Shown in pieces: positions 25,280 to 36,300 of a stretch of 64,000 bases of DNA; positions within the stretch are counted from its first letter, which is position 1; each line of letters opens with the position of its first letter. The translations under genes and the position numbers were made by a program. Under the pieces are notes generated by a model. That model saw only the letters and a program-made list of their open reading frames with translations. It did not search any database and was not told the origin of the DNA. This stretch comes from Culturomica massiliensis (GTDB taxonomy: Bacteria; Bacteroidota; Bacteroidia; Bacteroidales; Marinifilaceae). The stretch spans positions 2,418,001 to 2,482,000 of the forward strand of contig NZ_LT594621.1 of NCBI RefSeq assembly GCF_900091655.1. The letters are read 5' to 3'.

Positions 25280-26176
25280 CTATTTTCCATTCCGGATATC
25301 TCCTCCCCATCCCAATTTATCCCGTAATGTCTCATAATAATCGTGTCCCGGTAACTTTACGACATTAATCTTGAAATCACCGGTCGTAATCTCGATCTCA
25401 CACTCGTCACTCATTCGTTCGAGCCGGGAATCCAGACTCAACATAAAATCACCTGACCGTCCTTCCACCTTCAGCCGGATAACGGCCGTATCGGGCACCA
25501 CCAGCGTCCGCATTGTCAGATTATGCGGACATACCGGCGTCAAAATAATATTCTTACACGCCGGACTCACAATCGGTCCTCCCCCACTAAGCGAATAGGC
25601 TGTTGAACCGGTCGGCGTCGCAACGATCAAGCCGTCCGCCCAATAAGTCGTCAGATAAATATCTCCGATATAAGCATGGATTTTCAGCATAGACGAACTG
25701 TCCGTCTTGTGTACTCCGACCTCGTTCAGTCCGTAAGTAAACCCCGGGAAATTGCCTCCTTTCACTTTCAGTCCCAATACATCCCTCGGTTCCGTATCAT
25801 ACACCCCCCCACAAATATATTCGACGGCTTCGTCTACCTCATCGACCGAAATATTAGCCAGAAAACCGAGCCGCCCCGTATTCATCCCCAGTACGGGAAT
25901 ACCACTGTCTCTCACATAAAGCACGGCATCCAGGAAAGTTCCGTCTCCTCCGATACTCAGCAGCAAAGCCGTATCTTCCCGCGGGAAATCAGACTGCCGG
26001 TACAATTGGCGGAACCAATCCCTGCAACCGAAATGTTCCGCCAAAAAAGCAGCGAACCCCACTTCACAATCGAGCGCAATACCTTCCGCTTTTATACGGC
26101 ATAACATCTTCTCCAGGTACGGAAAAAACTCATCCTGAATCGTTTTTCCATAAATAGCAATGCTTCTCCCGTTCAT
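25280..26176 (-). CDS. nadK: NAD kinase, 298 aa
   Basis: Phosphorylates NAD to NADP in the cytoplasm using ATP or polyphosphate. The hallmark GGDGTFLDAV loop is near residue 77, followed by LGMNTGRLGFLANI, the substrate-binding GLNEVGVHK segment, and the glycine-rich ATPTGSTAYSLSGGGPIVSP stretch near 190. Length fits the bacterial family. Its start codon overlaps the stop of the four-helix-bundle gene by 4 bases (ATGA-type coupling), and porG follows within about 50 bases, so the three are probably one transcript. Confidence 0.96.
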   Translation of the reverse strand: MNGRSIAIYGKTIQDEFFPYLEKMLCRIKAEGIALDCEVGFAAFLAEHFGCRDWFRQLYRQSDFPREDTALLLSIGGDGTFLDAVLYVRDSGIPVLGMNTGRLGFLANISVDEVDEAVEYICGGVYDTEPRDVLGLKVKGGNFPGFTYGLNEVGVHKTDSSSMLKIHAYIGDIYLTTYWADGLIVATPTGSTAYSLSGGGPIVSPACKNIILTPVCPHNLTMRTLVVPDTAVIRLKVEGRSGDFMLSLDSRLERMSDECEIEITTGDFKINVVKLPGHDYYETLRDKLGWGGDIRNGK

Positions 26177-26601
26177 TCCTTTCCTTTTACAAGATCCGAA
26201 TCTTCAGTGCCTTTTTCCTCCGGTTTTTCCGGGTATAAACGTCCGAACCCCATACTCAACCGCTGAATTTCCTGTTCCAGGGCCGGATATAATTTTTGGC
26301 AAAGTACATCTAACTCCCTCGATACCTCATTCGGTATATAACGATAGCAACGGTATATACGTAACATGTGCCTAAGTTCTGCACAAATTTGTAAAGCATC
26401 GTCCAACAACACAATAGCCTGACGGCGCGACGCCGCAAGCCGGCTTTCAGAAACGGAACACAACAATTGCAGGGCAGCACGCCGCATCTGGATATAAACG
26501 CTGTTTGCTTTCACATCCGGTATATACCGGAATATTTCCTGCACCAAATGCCGGGCCTCCTTCCAAAGCCGCCACCCGCTTAAATTCACATCATCACCCA
26601 T
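26173..26601 (-). CDS. Four-helix-bundle protein (S23/TIGR02436-like), 142 aa
   Basis: All-helical small protein resembling the four-helix-bundle family first noted in rRNA intervening sequences (S23-like). Residues such as WRLWKEARHLVQEIFRYIP and QMRRAALQLLCSVSES (near 45) match the usual VW-x-x-A-x-x-L and Q-x-x-RAA-x-S-x-x-x-N-x-AE pattern only loosely. The molecular function of this family is unknown. The open frame reaches a TTG at 26646; the ATG at 26601 is preferred. It is translationally coupled to nadK by a 4-base overlap. The C-terminal 30 residues are charged and low in complexity. Confidence 0.6.
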   Translation of the reverse strand: MGDDVNLSGWRLWKEARHLVQEIFRYIPDVKANSVYIQMRRAALQLLCSVSESRLAASRRQAIVLLDDALQICAELRHMLRIYRCYRYIPNEVSRELDVLCQKLYPALEQEIQRLSMGFGRLYPEKPEEKGTEDSDLVKGKE

Positions 26602-26721
26602 AATCAAATACTTCGTGTCCGCATATCTGAAAACTCCATTTTTCAACGCAATAAAGATACAACTTTTTGGAGATTACGAAGGAAAATCAATGAAAAGTAA
26701 ACGAATTTTGATTTTCGTTAG

Positions 26722-26838
26722 TCCACCAGACAGATTTATGATTTACGATTTACGATTTATGATTTTTGATTTACGATTGTAGATTACAGATTCAACACAC
26801 AATCCGACCCGGCAAAAAAGTAAAGTCGTAAATCAAAA
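26722..26838. repeat. Intergenic repeat copy upstream of the four-helix gene
   Basis: Tandem TTTATGATTTACGATTTACGATT units run into GATTCAACACACAAT and CCCGGCAAAAAAG, which closely match the stretch at 18729-18760. No gene is seen from 26602 to 26904. Confidence 0.65.
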
Positions 26839-26869
26839 ATTACACATTGAGTCCGTCCCAGTGTGTAAT
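26833..26869 (-). terminator. Terminator at the end of the giant surface-protein cluster
   Basis: On the minus strand an 11-bp stem (ATTACACACTG / CAATGTGTAAT, one G-T type pair) with a 9-base loop is followed by TTTTTGATTT, 36 bases beyond the PorE-like stop codon. Confidence 0.8.
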
Positions 26870-26904
26870 TTTCGGCAAAGTGCAGGCTTAATTATAAGCC
26901 GGTT

Positions 26905-28896
26905 TTACAAATCTTTCAGCAGTTCTTTCATACCGTGTACATCCCGGGAGGGACTGTCTTCAGCAACCCTTCTCCGTTCATAGCCGTATTCGCTGGTATT
27001 GGTAACATATGCTTCCCGGAAACCCAAATTACGCGCACGCTGCAAGGCATTCTCCGCATCTTCCCTTCTATTGTAGCGTCCGGTACAATAACGGTAGCTT
27101 CCATCCTCCACCTCATAAACATCCATTTCCCGGATACCGTTGAATTTCGACATATCGAGTACCTGATTGACAGACATCAGCACCACCGTATAGGCACTAC
27201 GCCTCACGGCCATTTCCGTATCCCGGGGTTTTTCCAGATAACGGTGTGTTTTTTGCGGCTGTGGCCGGTTTCTCTTCGCCTTTTCCTGTATTTCGAGATT
27301 TTTCAGGCGGATTAACAACAGTTCGTCATCGCTGATTTTATCCCCCTGCACATCGTTCCGGATTTTTTGCTGTACAACATAACTATCGACATTACACACA
27401 AAGGCGTCGCCTATCACTTTCCGGACTTCTTTCAAGTCGTTCTGCGCCACCTGCTCTTCCGGATACTCTCCCAACGTATACCGATAGATATTATCATACC
27501 CCAGATATACCTTGACATTTTGAAATTTATCGAAATAGACCCGCGGCACAGGATTCCGAAAAGCCCCTACCTGTATCGCATACCGGTAATCCACCTTGAA
27601 CATGTCTTTGGGATCGACGACAACCTGCTGATCCACAGGCGCCGGCACGTCTACTTTAGGAGACCGGCTCGGCAATATCCGCAGACTGAATAAAAAGTCG
27701 TTATATCCGGTACCTCCCCGGTTGGAAGAAACATAGCCTTCGGTGCGCTTCGTATCCAGAAACACCAGCCCGAAATCATCCATCGACGAATTTATCGGAC
27801 GGCCCATATTTCGGGGTGCTGTCCATCCCTCCGCCGTCATCCGGCTTTCGAAAATATCCAAGCCTCCCAAACCGACATGCCCGTTGGAAGCAAAAAACAG
27901 ACAACCGTCACTATCAATAAACGGGAATAATTCGTCATCTTCCGTGTTGATGACACCTCCCAGATTCTGTACCTCGCCACACTCGTCCCCATCGACCACC
28001 GTCCTGTAAATGTCTTTCCCGCCATACCCTCCCGGCATATCCGAAACGAAAAACAAAAGCGAATCCCGGTATAAACAAGGATGAGCACAGGAGTAATCGT
28101 CAGAATTGATATTCAACTCCCGAATGTTCTCCCATTTCCCGGCATTATTCTCTGCCGTCATCAGCTTCAATATACTGGTGCCGTCTTTTTTCAAAATGGT
28201 TTTCGTAAAATAAATCCGTTGAAAATTTTTCGAAAAAGTCACCGCTCCGATGTGGTATTTATCTACCAGTTCCTCTCCGAACGGTATCAGGCGTCCTCCT
28301 TTTCCATCTCCGGAAAATACGGCATTGTACAAACGGGTAAACTTATAGCCTTTAGAGTCCTGCATGGCATTCTCGCCGCTGCCCGGAGCTGCCAGAATAA
28401 CCCCCTTGCCTTTATAATAGGTAACACCGGCAGAAAAGCCGGCAAAATTGATATTTGTCTTATTAGCGGCATACACCGGCTTTTCCTTCTTCATTTGCTC
28501 TGCAAAACTACAGGATTGACGCAAACGCTCCGTAGCGATAACATCACCTCCCATACTTTCGATCATATCCACCAGCCCCAATGCTTTATCATATTCCCCC
28601 GAGCGCTGTAAGGTAATCGCATAATAAAGCAAATCATCCGCCCCAAGTTTATCGGGATCCAGTTCCCGGTACAATTGTCCGGCCCGGATAACATCATTCA
28701 AATGAAAAAGGCAATTGGCTACCCGTGCTTTCGTTCGCTCCTGGTCTCCCGTACCCGCATCCAGTTCCTTCCGGTACAATTTCATAGCACCCAAATAATC
28801 CCCCCTCTCAAACATCCGGTCAGCCCGGCTCTGCTGTTGTGCAAAAGCCCCCATCGACATCAGCATCACAAACAATATGGTGAATATGAACTTCAT
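26905..28896 (-). CDS. PorE-like T9SS accessory protein: TPR, PD40 propeller and two SPOR-like domains, 663 aa
   Basis: Periplasmic protein with a signal peptide (1-20, ending GAFAQ). TPR-like helices span about 22-130 (RADRMFERGDYLGAMKLYRKEL). A PD40/WD40-type beta-propeller spans about 140-415, with repeated blades such as LLFFVSDMPGGYGGKDIY, LFFASNGHVGLGGLDIFE and TEGYVSSNRGGTGYNDFL. PorE and the third gene of flavobacterial adhesin-PorP triads have this layout but end in an OmpA peptidoglycan-binding domain. Here two SPOR-like domains take its place, at about 428-498 (YRYAIQVGAFRNPVPRVYFD) and 566-635 (YTVVLMSVNQVL... SYRYCTGRYNRREDAENAL). SPOR domains also bind peptidoglycan, so an anchoring role is likely. 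It is the last gene of the cluster, after porP. Confidence 0.75.
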   Translation of the reverse strand: MKFIFTILFVMLMSMGAFAQQQSRADRMFERGDYLGAMKLYRKELDAGTGDQERTKARVANCLFHLNDVIRAGQLYRELDPDKLGADDLLYYAITLQRSGEYDKALGLVDMIESMGGDVIATERLRQSCSFAEQMKKEKPVYAANKTNINFAGFSAGVTYYKGKGVILAAPGSGENAMQDSKGYKFTRLYNAVFSGDGKGGRLIPFGEELVDKYHIGAVTFSKNFQRIYFTKTILKKDGTSILKLMTAENNAGKWENIRELNINSDDYSCAHPCLYRDSLLFFVSDMPGGYGGKDIYRTVVDGDECGEVQNLGGVINTEDDELFPFIDSDGCLFFASNGHVGLGGLDIFESRMTAEGWTAPRNMGRPINSSMDDFGLVFLDTKRTEGYVSSNRGGTGYNDFLFSLRILPSRSPKVDVPAPVDQQVVVDPKDMFKVDYRYAIQVGAFRNPVPRVYFDKFQNVKVYLGYDNIYRYTLGEYPEEQVAQNDLKEVRKVIGDAFVCNVDSYVVQQKIRNDVQGDKISDDELLLIRLKNLEIQEKAKRNRPQPQKTHRYLEKPRDTEMAVRRSAYTVVLMSVNQVLDMSKFNGIREMDVYEVEDGSYRYCTGRYNRREDAENALQRARNLGFREAYVTNTSEYGYERRRVAEDSPSRDVHGMKELLKDL

Positions 28897-28919
28897 CCTG
28901 ATTTTAGATTTAAATTGTA

Positions 28920-29075
28920 AATTACTTCCGCAGTTCTCCCGGATCCCACGCTGATTTTACTATTCCTGCTTCCTAACTTATTTACGGTTTCAGATTTTAA
29001 TTTTAGATTATCGGGCATCCAGATTCGTTATCAGCTCCGTTTCATCTAAAATCGTAAATCTGCAATTTTTAATTC
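28920..29075. repeat. Intergenic repeat copy between porP and the PorE-like gene
   Basis: TCAGATTTTAATTTTAGATTATCGGGCATCCAGATTCG and CATCTAAAATCGTAAATCTGCAATT, in pieces, are the reverse complement of the 18616-18690 repeat. The gap 28897-29142 has no gene. Confidence 0.6.
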
Positions 29076-29142
29076 CTCTCAAATTCAGCCTTGTGTATTC
29101 AATCCAAAATTCTCTGCGACTTTATGATTTTGCGACTCCGTA

Positions 29143-30087
29143 TTAAAAATAACGGATTGATTTTATATCGTCGTATTTCTCGTCACTCGTCGCACTGCCG
29201 CCGGTTCCTTTCTTACCGCCGAAACGGAAAGTCAGTCCGATTTCCTGTACACTGTTAAAGCTGTTGTCAATATCCGAATGATTGCCTTCAAACGCATACC
29301 CCAGCCAGATATCTCCCGTCAATCTTACCCTTACCATGGCAGCGAATGCTTCCTCCGTACGGTATTGAGCACCGACGATAAAGCTGTCTTTGTATATCAA
29401 TTTGGCTCCCAGATCCAGCATCGTATTTTCCTCTCCCGAATATGTAATCCAGGAATAAGGCTCCAAATCTGTATTCTCCGCAATTTTAAAGCGGTAACCG
29501 CCATAAAGAAATACCTTCAGCATATTCGACATCATCGAATTTACTTTTTGCCCCTCTTCGTTGATTGTATTATACCTGAATTCCGGAATCGACAAACCGA
29601 CATAATACTTATCGGCCTGGAAGTGCAAACCGAAACCGAAGTTCGGCTGACTGTAATTATCACTGAATATGACTTCTTCCTCGTATTTTTTATAATTTCC
29701 GGCATTGCTGACATAATTGATACCCGCCTGCAATCCGAAAAATAAAAACTTACCTTCATTCACTTTCAGCTTATAAGAACCCGCTACATAAGCGAACAAT
29801 TTTTCATAAGGACCGTATTTGTCGTAAATCAGGTTTATACCCCCTCCCAGATTCTTCCCTTTGATACCGGAATTGATATTAAACACACCGGTAGAAGGCC
29901 AGTAATCGGATTTCTCAAAACGACTCCGGTAAAGTAATAACCCGGCCACCCCTTCTTCCATACCCATACAAGCGGGATTAACAACCGGCTGTACCATTGC
30001 ATAATCCGTAAATCTCAACACATTCGTCTGCGCAATCCCCGCAGTCACCGACATTACCACCAATAAACCTGCAACAATAAATCTCAT
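29143..30087 (-). CDS. PorP/SprF-family T9SS outer-membrane protein, 314 aa
   Basis: Outer-membrane barrel of the PorP/SprF family. Family members dock giant adhesins carrying a CHU_C (type B) sorting domain at the cell surface. A signal peptide (1-19, ending GIAQ) precedes the family opening LRFTDYAMVQPVVNPACMGMEEGVAGLLLYRS, and strands such as LGGGINLIYDKYGPYEKLFAYVAGSYKL and FGFGLHFQADKYYVGLSIPEF follow. It ends in a tail with GGKKGTGGS and a final KSIRYF. The gene immediately upstream encodes the CHU_C adhesin and the one downstream a PorE-like protein, the usual triad. A weak -7 like box (TACTTTCG) lies in the gap before it, and a hairpin separates it from the adhesin gene. Confidence 0.9.
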   Translation of the reverse strand: MRFIVAGLLVVMSVTAGIAQTNVLRFTDYAMVQPVVNPACMGMEEGVAGLLLYRSRFEKSDYWPSTGVFNINSGIKGKNLGGGINLIYDKYGPYEKLFAYVAGSYKLKVNEGKFLFFGLQAGINYVSNAGNYKKYEEEVIFSDNYSQPNFGFGLHFQADKYYVGLSIPEFRYNTINEEGQKVNSMMSNMLKVFLYGGYRFKIAENTDLEPYSWITYSGEENTMLDLGAKLIYKDSFIVGAQYRTEEAFAAMVRVRLTGDIWLGYAFEGNHSDIDNSFNSVQEIGLTFRFGGKKGTGGSATSDEKYDDIKSIRYF

Positions 30088-30244
30088 AATACCATGTCTG
30101 TTAAGGTAAAAATACGAAAGTAAAGACGGAATACCGATTTAAAAACTTTATAAACTTTCGTATAATTTTAACCTAATTTAAAACGCTCTAAACTACAAAT
30201 TAATTTTCAAAATTCCGCGTCCTTCCTTCAAATATTTATAAACG

Positions 30245-30278
30245 GCAAAAGTCTCCCCGGCCCTTACAGCCCGGGAGA
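30245..30278 (-). terminator. Hairpin after the CHU_C adhesin gene
   Basis: On the minus strand TCTCCCGG pairs with CCGGGGAGA (one bulged base) around a 10-base loop and is followed by CTTTTGCC. It is a modest terminator that may only reduce read-through into porP. The gap 30088-30312 holds no gene. Confidence 0.55.
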
Positions 30279-30312
30279 TTTTCACCTTTTCATCACCACG
30301 TTTTATACCCGT

Positions 30313-33300
30313 TTAGCGCGAATATCTCCCGAGGTTCATATTTTTCCGGATCTCTACCCATCCTTTCAATATCTCCTTATTACCCAGATCGATCACATAA
30401 GTATAAATTCCGTTCGGCAGGTTGAAGTAGGCCACATAGCCACTGTTTCCCTGACCCGATCCATCCCAGTCGTTGTTGTAATGGTCAGCCCTGAAGACGA
30501 CCTTACCGTAACGGTTGTAAATCGTCACTCTGTGTTCCGGGTAATCAGCCAGGAAATCGAGCTTCCAGGTATCGTTCAAACCATCCCCGTTCGGCGTAAT
30601 GATATTCGGAATAAAGAAACGGTCTTTGTCTTTTACCTGAATGTAAACATGCCCGGTTTCCGTTGTTCCCGTATACTTATTATAGATCACATACGTCACT
30701 TTCTCCATACCGATGAAATCACGATCCGGAATGTAATTGAACTTCCCGTCAAGTCCCATCGAAACCTTACCCGAACCGGTATAACCGCCCTGGGCGATAG
30801 AGAACTCTTTCAGTTCGTCACCCGGTTTAAACAAATCCAGATTACGGATACGTTCGTCCCGATAGATCACTACCAGCGTATCGCGGGCCGAGTTGTTGAA
30901 ATCGATCTCCAGAATATTGGACATGATCTGGTTCTGGCAAATCCGTTCTCCTTTCACACCCAATTGTATCTTATCGCCTTGTTTAAAATCGGAAGAAATC
31001 CATTCCTCTTCCGTTTCGCTCGGTTCGATCAGATTATTGACATACCAGGTATAAGACGGATCCTTGATCGGCATTTTCGTAATATCCGATTCGATGATGA
31101 TTTCGTCTCCCTGCACTTTATTTTCGAGGTCGGCGAAAATCACTACGGCCGGATCCTTGATAACCTTAATCTGTTTAGCTCCGACAAATACGGTATCCTG
31201 TCTGAAGCAAACTTCATCCGAAGGCGTCAGTACGCATTTGATCCATACGTCGTTTTCATCCAATACCGTCTTGGCATAATATTCGGTTCCGAGGTTCCAA
31301 TAAGGTTCTCCGATACTGCGTGTCCATTGGAATTTAGGATGCTCTCCGGCATTTTTCCAACGGGCTTCCAGGTAAATCTCGTCATTGGCACAAGCCAATG
31401 TATCCTCGCTCCAGATTGAGAACTCCGGTTCTACGATCTGTTTTACCTGCAAGAAAGCCGTATCGGCATATTCTCCCTGGCGGGTACAGATTTCAGGAGA
31501 AGGAGTCATCACCACCTTCATCCACGTATCTTTTTGTCCCATCTTCATCACTACCCGGTCGTTCTTCAAGCTGACCACTTCGTTGGTCGAAGGCTTTTCC
31601 GTCGACAGATCGAAAATATCGTTATACCATTTATAGGTCGGGTTCAAACCTGCCGTTTGTTTCGGATCGTCTATCCAACAAGTTACCGTATCTCCCGGAC
31701 AGAACATTCTGGACGGATCGACGGAAGTCATCATCTTCCAGTCGAGTTCGGTATAAGCCGTTGCCTTCAAGCGCAGATAACTCTTACATACCGTATCACA
31801 GGCTCCGTCGATATAAGCGCACAAGGCTATGGTAATATTATCCTGCCAGGAGGCGGGCGGTACCCAACTCAATACACTGGAATCGGAAATAAACACCATT
31901 TCTCCCCAGCGGCCGTCATCGGTAGATAATCCGTCTACCGTCCATTTATACACGGCACTTCCCAGATCGGCATCCGGATCGTCGAGAATCAGTCTGGCAC
32001 AGATGGCAATCTTTGTTCCCGGACAATACCAGCCGTCAATTGCCACCGTCGGATCGGTTTCCGGACGGATACCTTCGCACATATCCCATTCCAGGTCAAG
32101 GATATCGAAACATTCTTTCACATATAGCAGGAAGGTCGTATCGGCAACACCGCAATCATTGGTAACGATACATTGCAGCTTCGTATCGTTCCAACTCATC
32201 GGCACGCCGGTCAGTGTCAACGAATCGGTACGCGAGCCGGATACACCGGGCTGGTCGTCATCGCCGTCATAAAGAGTCAGCCAGGACGAACCGGTCCACC
32301 GCTGCCATTCGTATCTCAGATCCTTACCGGTAGCCTTGACTGCAAAAGTCGCATTCTTACCGATGGCGATACTACGTGTCGTACGGGAAGTCGATACAAT
32401 CACCGGCGGCTCATTTACAAGCACCTTCACCGAAGCGGTATCGGTACAGCCGTTTACGGTTTCCTTACCGGATACCACGTATTTTATCGTTCCTCCCACA
32501 TTCGGTATATCAAAAATATCCGTTCCCGTCTTTCCGTTGTTCCAGGTAAATTCCGTAGCCGATCCTCCGGCTGTCAGGAATACGGTATCTCCCAGACAGA
32601 TCGTTTCCGGCGAAGCATTGATCGTCACCGTCGGTCTCGGGATTATCGTCACATCTACCCTGGAGGTTGCTTCACATCCCCGGTCTGACGTCGCAGTAAC
32701 CGTATAGGTACCCGATGTCGTCGGGAAGAAAGGCCGCCCGTTCACGACATTCGGATCATCCCATTCGAAAACCGTATTTCCCAATTGGGCGGAAGCCGAC
32801 AAGGTCAAAGCATTACCCTCGCAAACAGTCTTCGTATTTCCGCCGGCTATCGTAATAACCGGAGTCGTATAGAACAAAGCTTCCAGATTTTCAGGCTGTA
32901 CGTAGGTCGGTAAAATTTCCACCCCGTTTTTAAAAGCCTGGAAGTTCTGTGCAAAATAAGTATCCTGACCGCTCAACGGAATATTGTAGGTCCAGGGACC
33001 CGTTCCTTCGAAAAGTACATCCAGACCGGCATTATTCCTCAAATGGAAGGAATAGGTCGTACCTCCCGTCGCTGTCATTGTCAGTACCATATCCCGGCCC
33101 GATTCGGCACACTCTTTCGCCAGTTCCAGACGCAGCAAAGCCCCGTTTTCCGGTTGTTTTACCGTCACGCTTACATCCTGGCTCACCGAACATCCATTGT
33201 TGTTCGTCAACTTAAGGGTAAAACGCGTATTATCCGTCATCGGCTTGGTATATACCGGATTACCGTTCGGAGAAAGCAAAGCTCCCCGGTCGTCCGTCCA

Positions 33301-36300
33301 GGCGCAGGTTGCATTGGTCGGATCAACCGTACCGGTCAGTTTCAACTCGTCTCCGAAATCCACCACCGTTACATTGGAAGCACCGCTCGTTACATTATCT
33401 ACCGCAATCGAAGTAATCGTCGGCTTGCCATATATGGTAACAAGAATATCCTTATACTGTGCCGGTGCGGGATCGGTGGCCGAATTATCCGTCACATGTA
33501 TCCTTACCCGGTGTGAACCGACGGATGCAGATTGCACCGTCGTCGTCTGTCCGGTAGAACTGGACAACACGATATCTCCGCTAAGTACCTCCCAGCGGTA
33601 AGAAAGACTACCCGATCCGCCCGTTGCCGAAGCGCTCAGCCGGATATCTCCGTCTCCCTCACAAGCCTCTGCATCAGCCGCAACAATAACAATATCATCC
33701 ACTTTTTCCTGTACATTGATCACAATAACCGAATCTATACTACAAGTGCCGAGGGCCGCCTCCACTCTGTAATTATAAGCCCCTGCAGCCGTAAATTGTC
33801 CTGCCGTAATCTGGGCATAGCCCGTACCGCCGGTTTGTGCTCCCTGTACCGGACCTCCCGGGATCCAGTTTACCGTAGCCGTACCCGGATTTACCGTAGC
33901 CGACAAATTCACGGTCGTACCCACTTTCGCCGTTTGCGGGGAAGCCGGCACGGCAGTAAACACAGGAACAGCAGCCACCGTTACCGTAAAATCATCGGCA
34001 ACGACATTGCCTTTGGTATCTTCAACTTCCAGATGCACGGTATAGGTGCCGACCGGAGTCGTAGCTGCCACTGTAATATACTGATGATCGGCTGATTCGG
34101 TGAAATTGAAATTCGGATCGGCACACGTCCAGGTATAACGGACATACGGTTTCACACCTCCGGTTATATTTCCGACAGAAGTCACATTCAACGGCATTCC
34201 GAAACAGACCGAAGCATCCGGGATATCCAGTACGAATTCCGTACCGGCTACCGGCACACAAGCCTCTTTATAATCCGGACATTTCCCGTCAGCATTCGTC
34301 ACCGTCAGTTTAAAGCACGTCGAAGCACTTCTCGACAACGCCACACTCTCTGCCGTCAGTTGATCGGCTGAAACAGACTCTACCAAAGCCGGCGGAGTCC
34401 AGTCGTAAACAGTACCGGCAGGCAGGTTTGTCCCCGTTGCCACTACCGACACCTTACTACCCGGCAATACGGAAGTTCCGTCGTCCGGAATCAGGTTGCC
34501 GTTCTGGAATATTCCGATCGTAGCGAGCTTGGGCTGTGCACCGACCGTAATATCCACAACGGCCGACTCTACAGTCTGAGCTCCCTGTTTAATCTTCACT
34601 TTTACTTTATATACACCCGGTAGGGTTGCCGCTGCCAGTTTCGGCTGAACAGCACTCGGATCGTCAAACGTCACATCGCCGTTCACAGCAATCCATTCGT
34701 AAGTAATAACTCCCCCCGTTCCTCCACCGGGAGTACAGGACAATGGAGTATCCGAACCGGCGCAAATGTATGCCGGATTCAATAAAACGGTCAACGCACC
34801 GCCGGTAGTCGTATAATTGATCGTACCCGTACCCGGGCAACCGAACTGATCGGTAACCGTCACTTTAAAAGAACCGGCCGATGTCAAAGCTTCCGTCGTC
34901 GCGGTTTTATTCGTATTTACACCGTCAATACCGGCTGTACCCGTCGCTTTTACCCACTCGTAAGTATCCGCATGCCCGGCGGCGGCTCCTGTGCCCGGAT
35001 TGAAACTCGGCGTACAATCCAACGCTCCCGCCGAACCGTAAGGTACACTCACCGGAGAAGAAGTACTTCCGTTCAGCGAAGCAATAACCGTTACTTCATG
35101 TCCGACATAAGTGACACTTCTTTTTTCACTTTTACAATTGTTACCATCGACGATTTGTACTTCATACAGATTGTCGCCGGCCTTTAATGTTGCCGAAGCT
35201 TTCGTTTGGTCGGCCTTTTTCGTAGCCCCCGTCCAGTTATACGTCAATACTGCCGAATTATCGATCACCGTTGTCGAAGCAGCACCGCCGTTAGCTGACA
35301 ATTCCACGGCATCTCCTTTACAAACCTCTGTAGAAGTAACCGTAACATCCGTCAAAGTCGGTTTACCGTATACCTTAACCGTTACCTCTTTTTCCTTGGA
35401 AACGCCGTTACCGTCCGTGATTTTAATCTTCGCTTTGTAAGTTCCCGGCGCCATTGTCGTCGGAACAGAAGTATTTAATGTATTCGTACTCGTAAATGTC
35501 AACCCGTCGGAAGAAGACCACGCATAAGTAACCGGAGCCGGCAAAGTTACACCGGCAGTCGTCGTGGGGGCCAAATTGATCTGAGTTCCTGCACAAGCCT
35601 TGGCATCGGCCAATGTAATGTCCCAGGTCGTACCGGCCTTGATCGTAAAGGTTGTTGTTGCACTGGTAGCAGGACATCCGTACTGGTCTTTTACAGTCAC
35701 CTTATAGGTAGACGTCGCATGGATCGGGTCGGTCGTAATACTGCCCGTTCCCTGCCCGGAAGCGATTGCCGCTCCGGTAGAAGTCCAGTTCCAGGTCGTA
35801 GCATCTACGGTACCGGTCGCCGGCGTTGTCGTCGGGGTTGCCGTCAAAGTCTGCGTCACACCGTCAGCCACCTGTATCGATCCGGTTTTATCCAGGGTAA
35901 CACTGATCTTATGGCCTTTCAAAACAGCCGCTGTAGAAGAATTTGATGTACAAAAGTTATCTTTGGCTTTTACCGTATATTGCGAACCGGCTGCATTTGT
36001 GGCAACACTACTGTGTTGTACCGTTGCAGAACTGGTCGGCGTACCGGCAGTTGCTCCTGTCCATATATAAGTATAACCGGCATTCGGGGAAGTCACAGCC
36101 AGGGTCGTCGAACCTCCGTCTTCCACACAGACATCCGCTTTCGCCGGAGCCGTAATAGCCGGAGCAGCCGGAGCCGTCTTTTCACCTACCGTAACCGTTG
36201 CCTCGCCCGGACAACCCGTTGTATGCGTTCCTTTTACCTTATAAACACCCGGCTGATTTGCCGTAACGCTACCGGCACCCGCAATAGCTGCACCGTCTTT

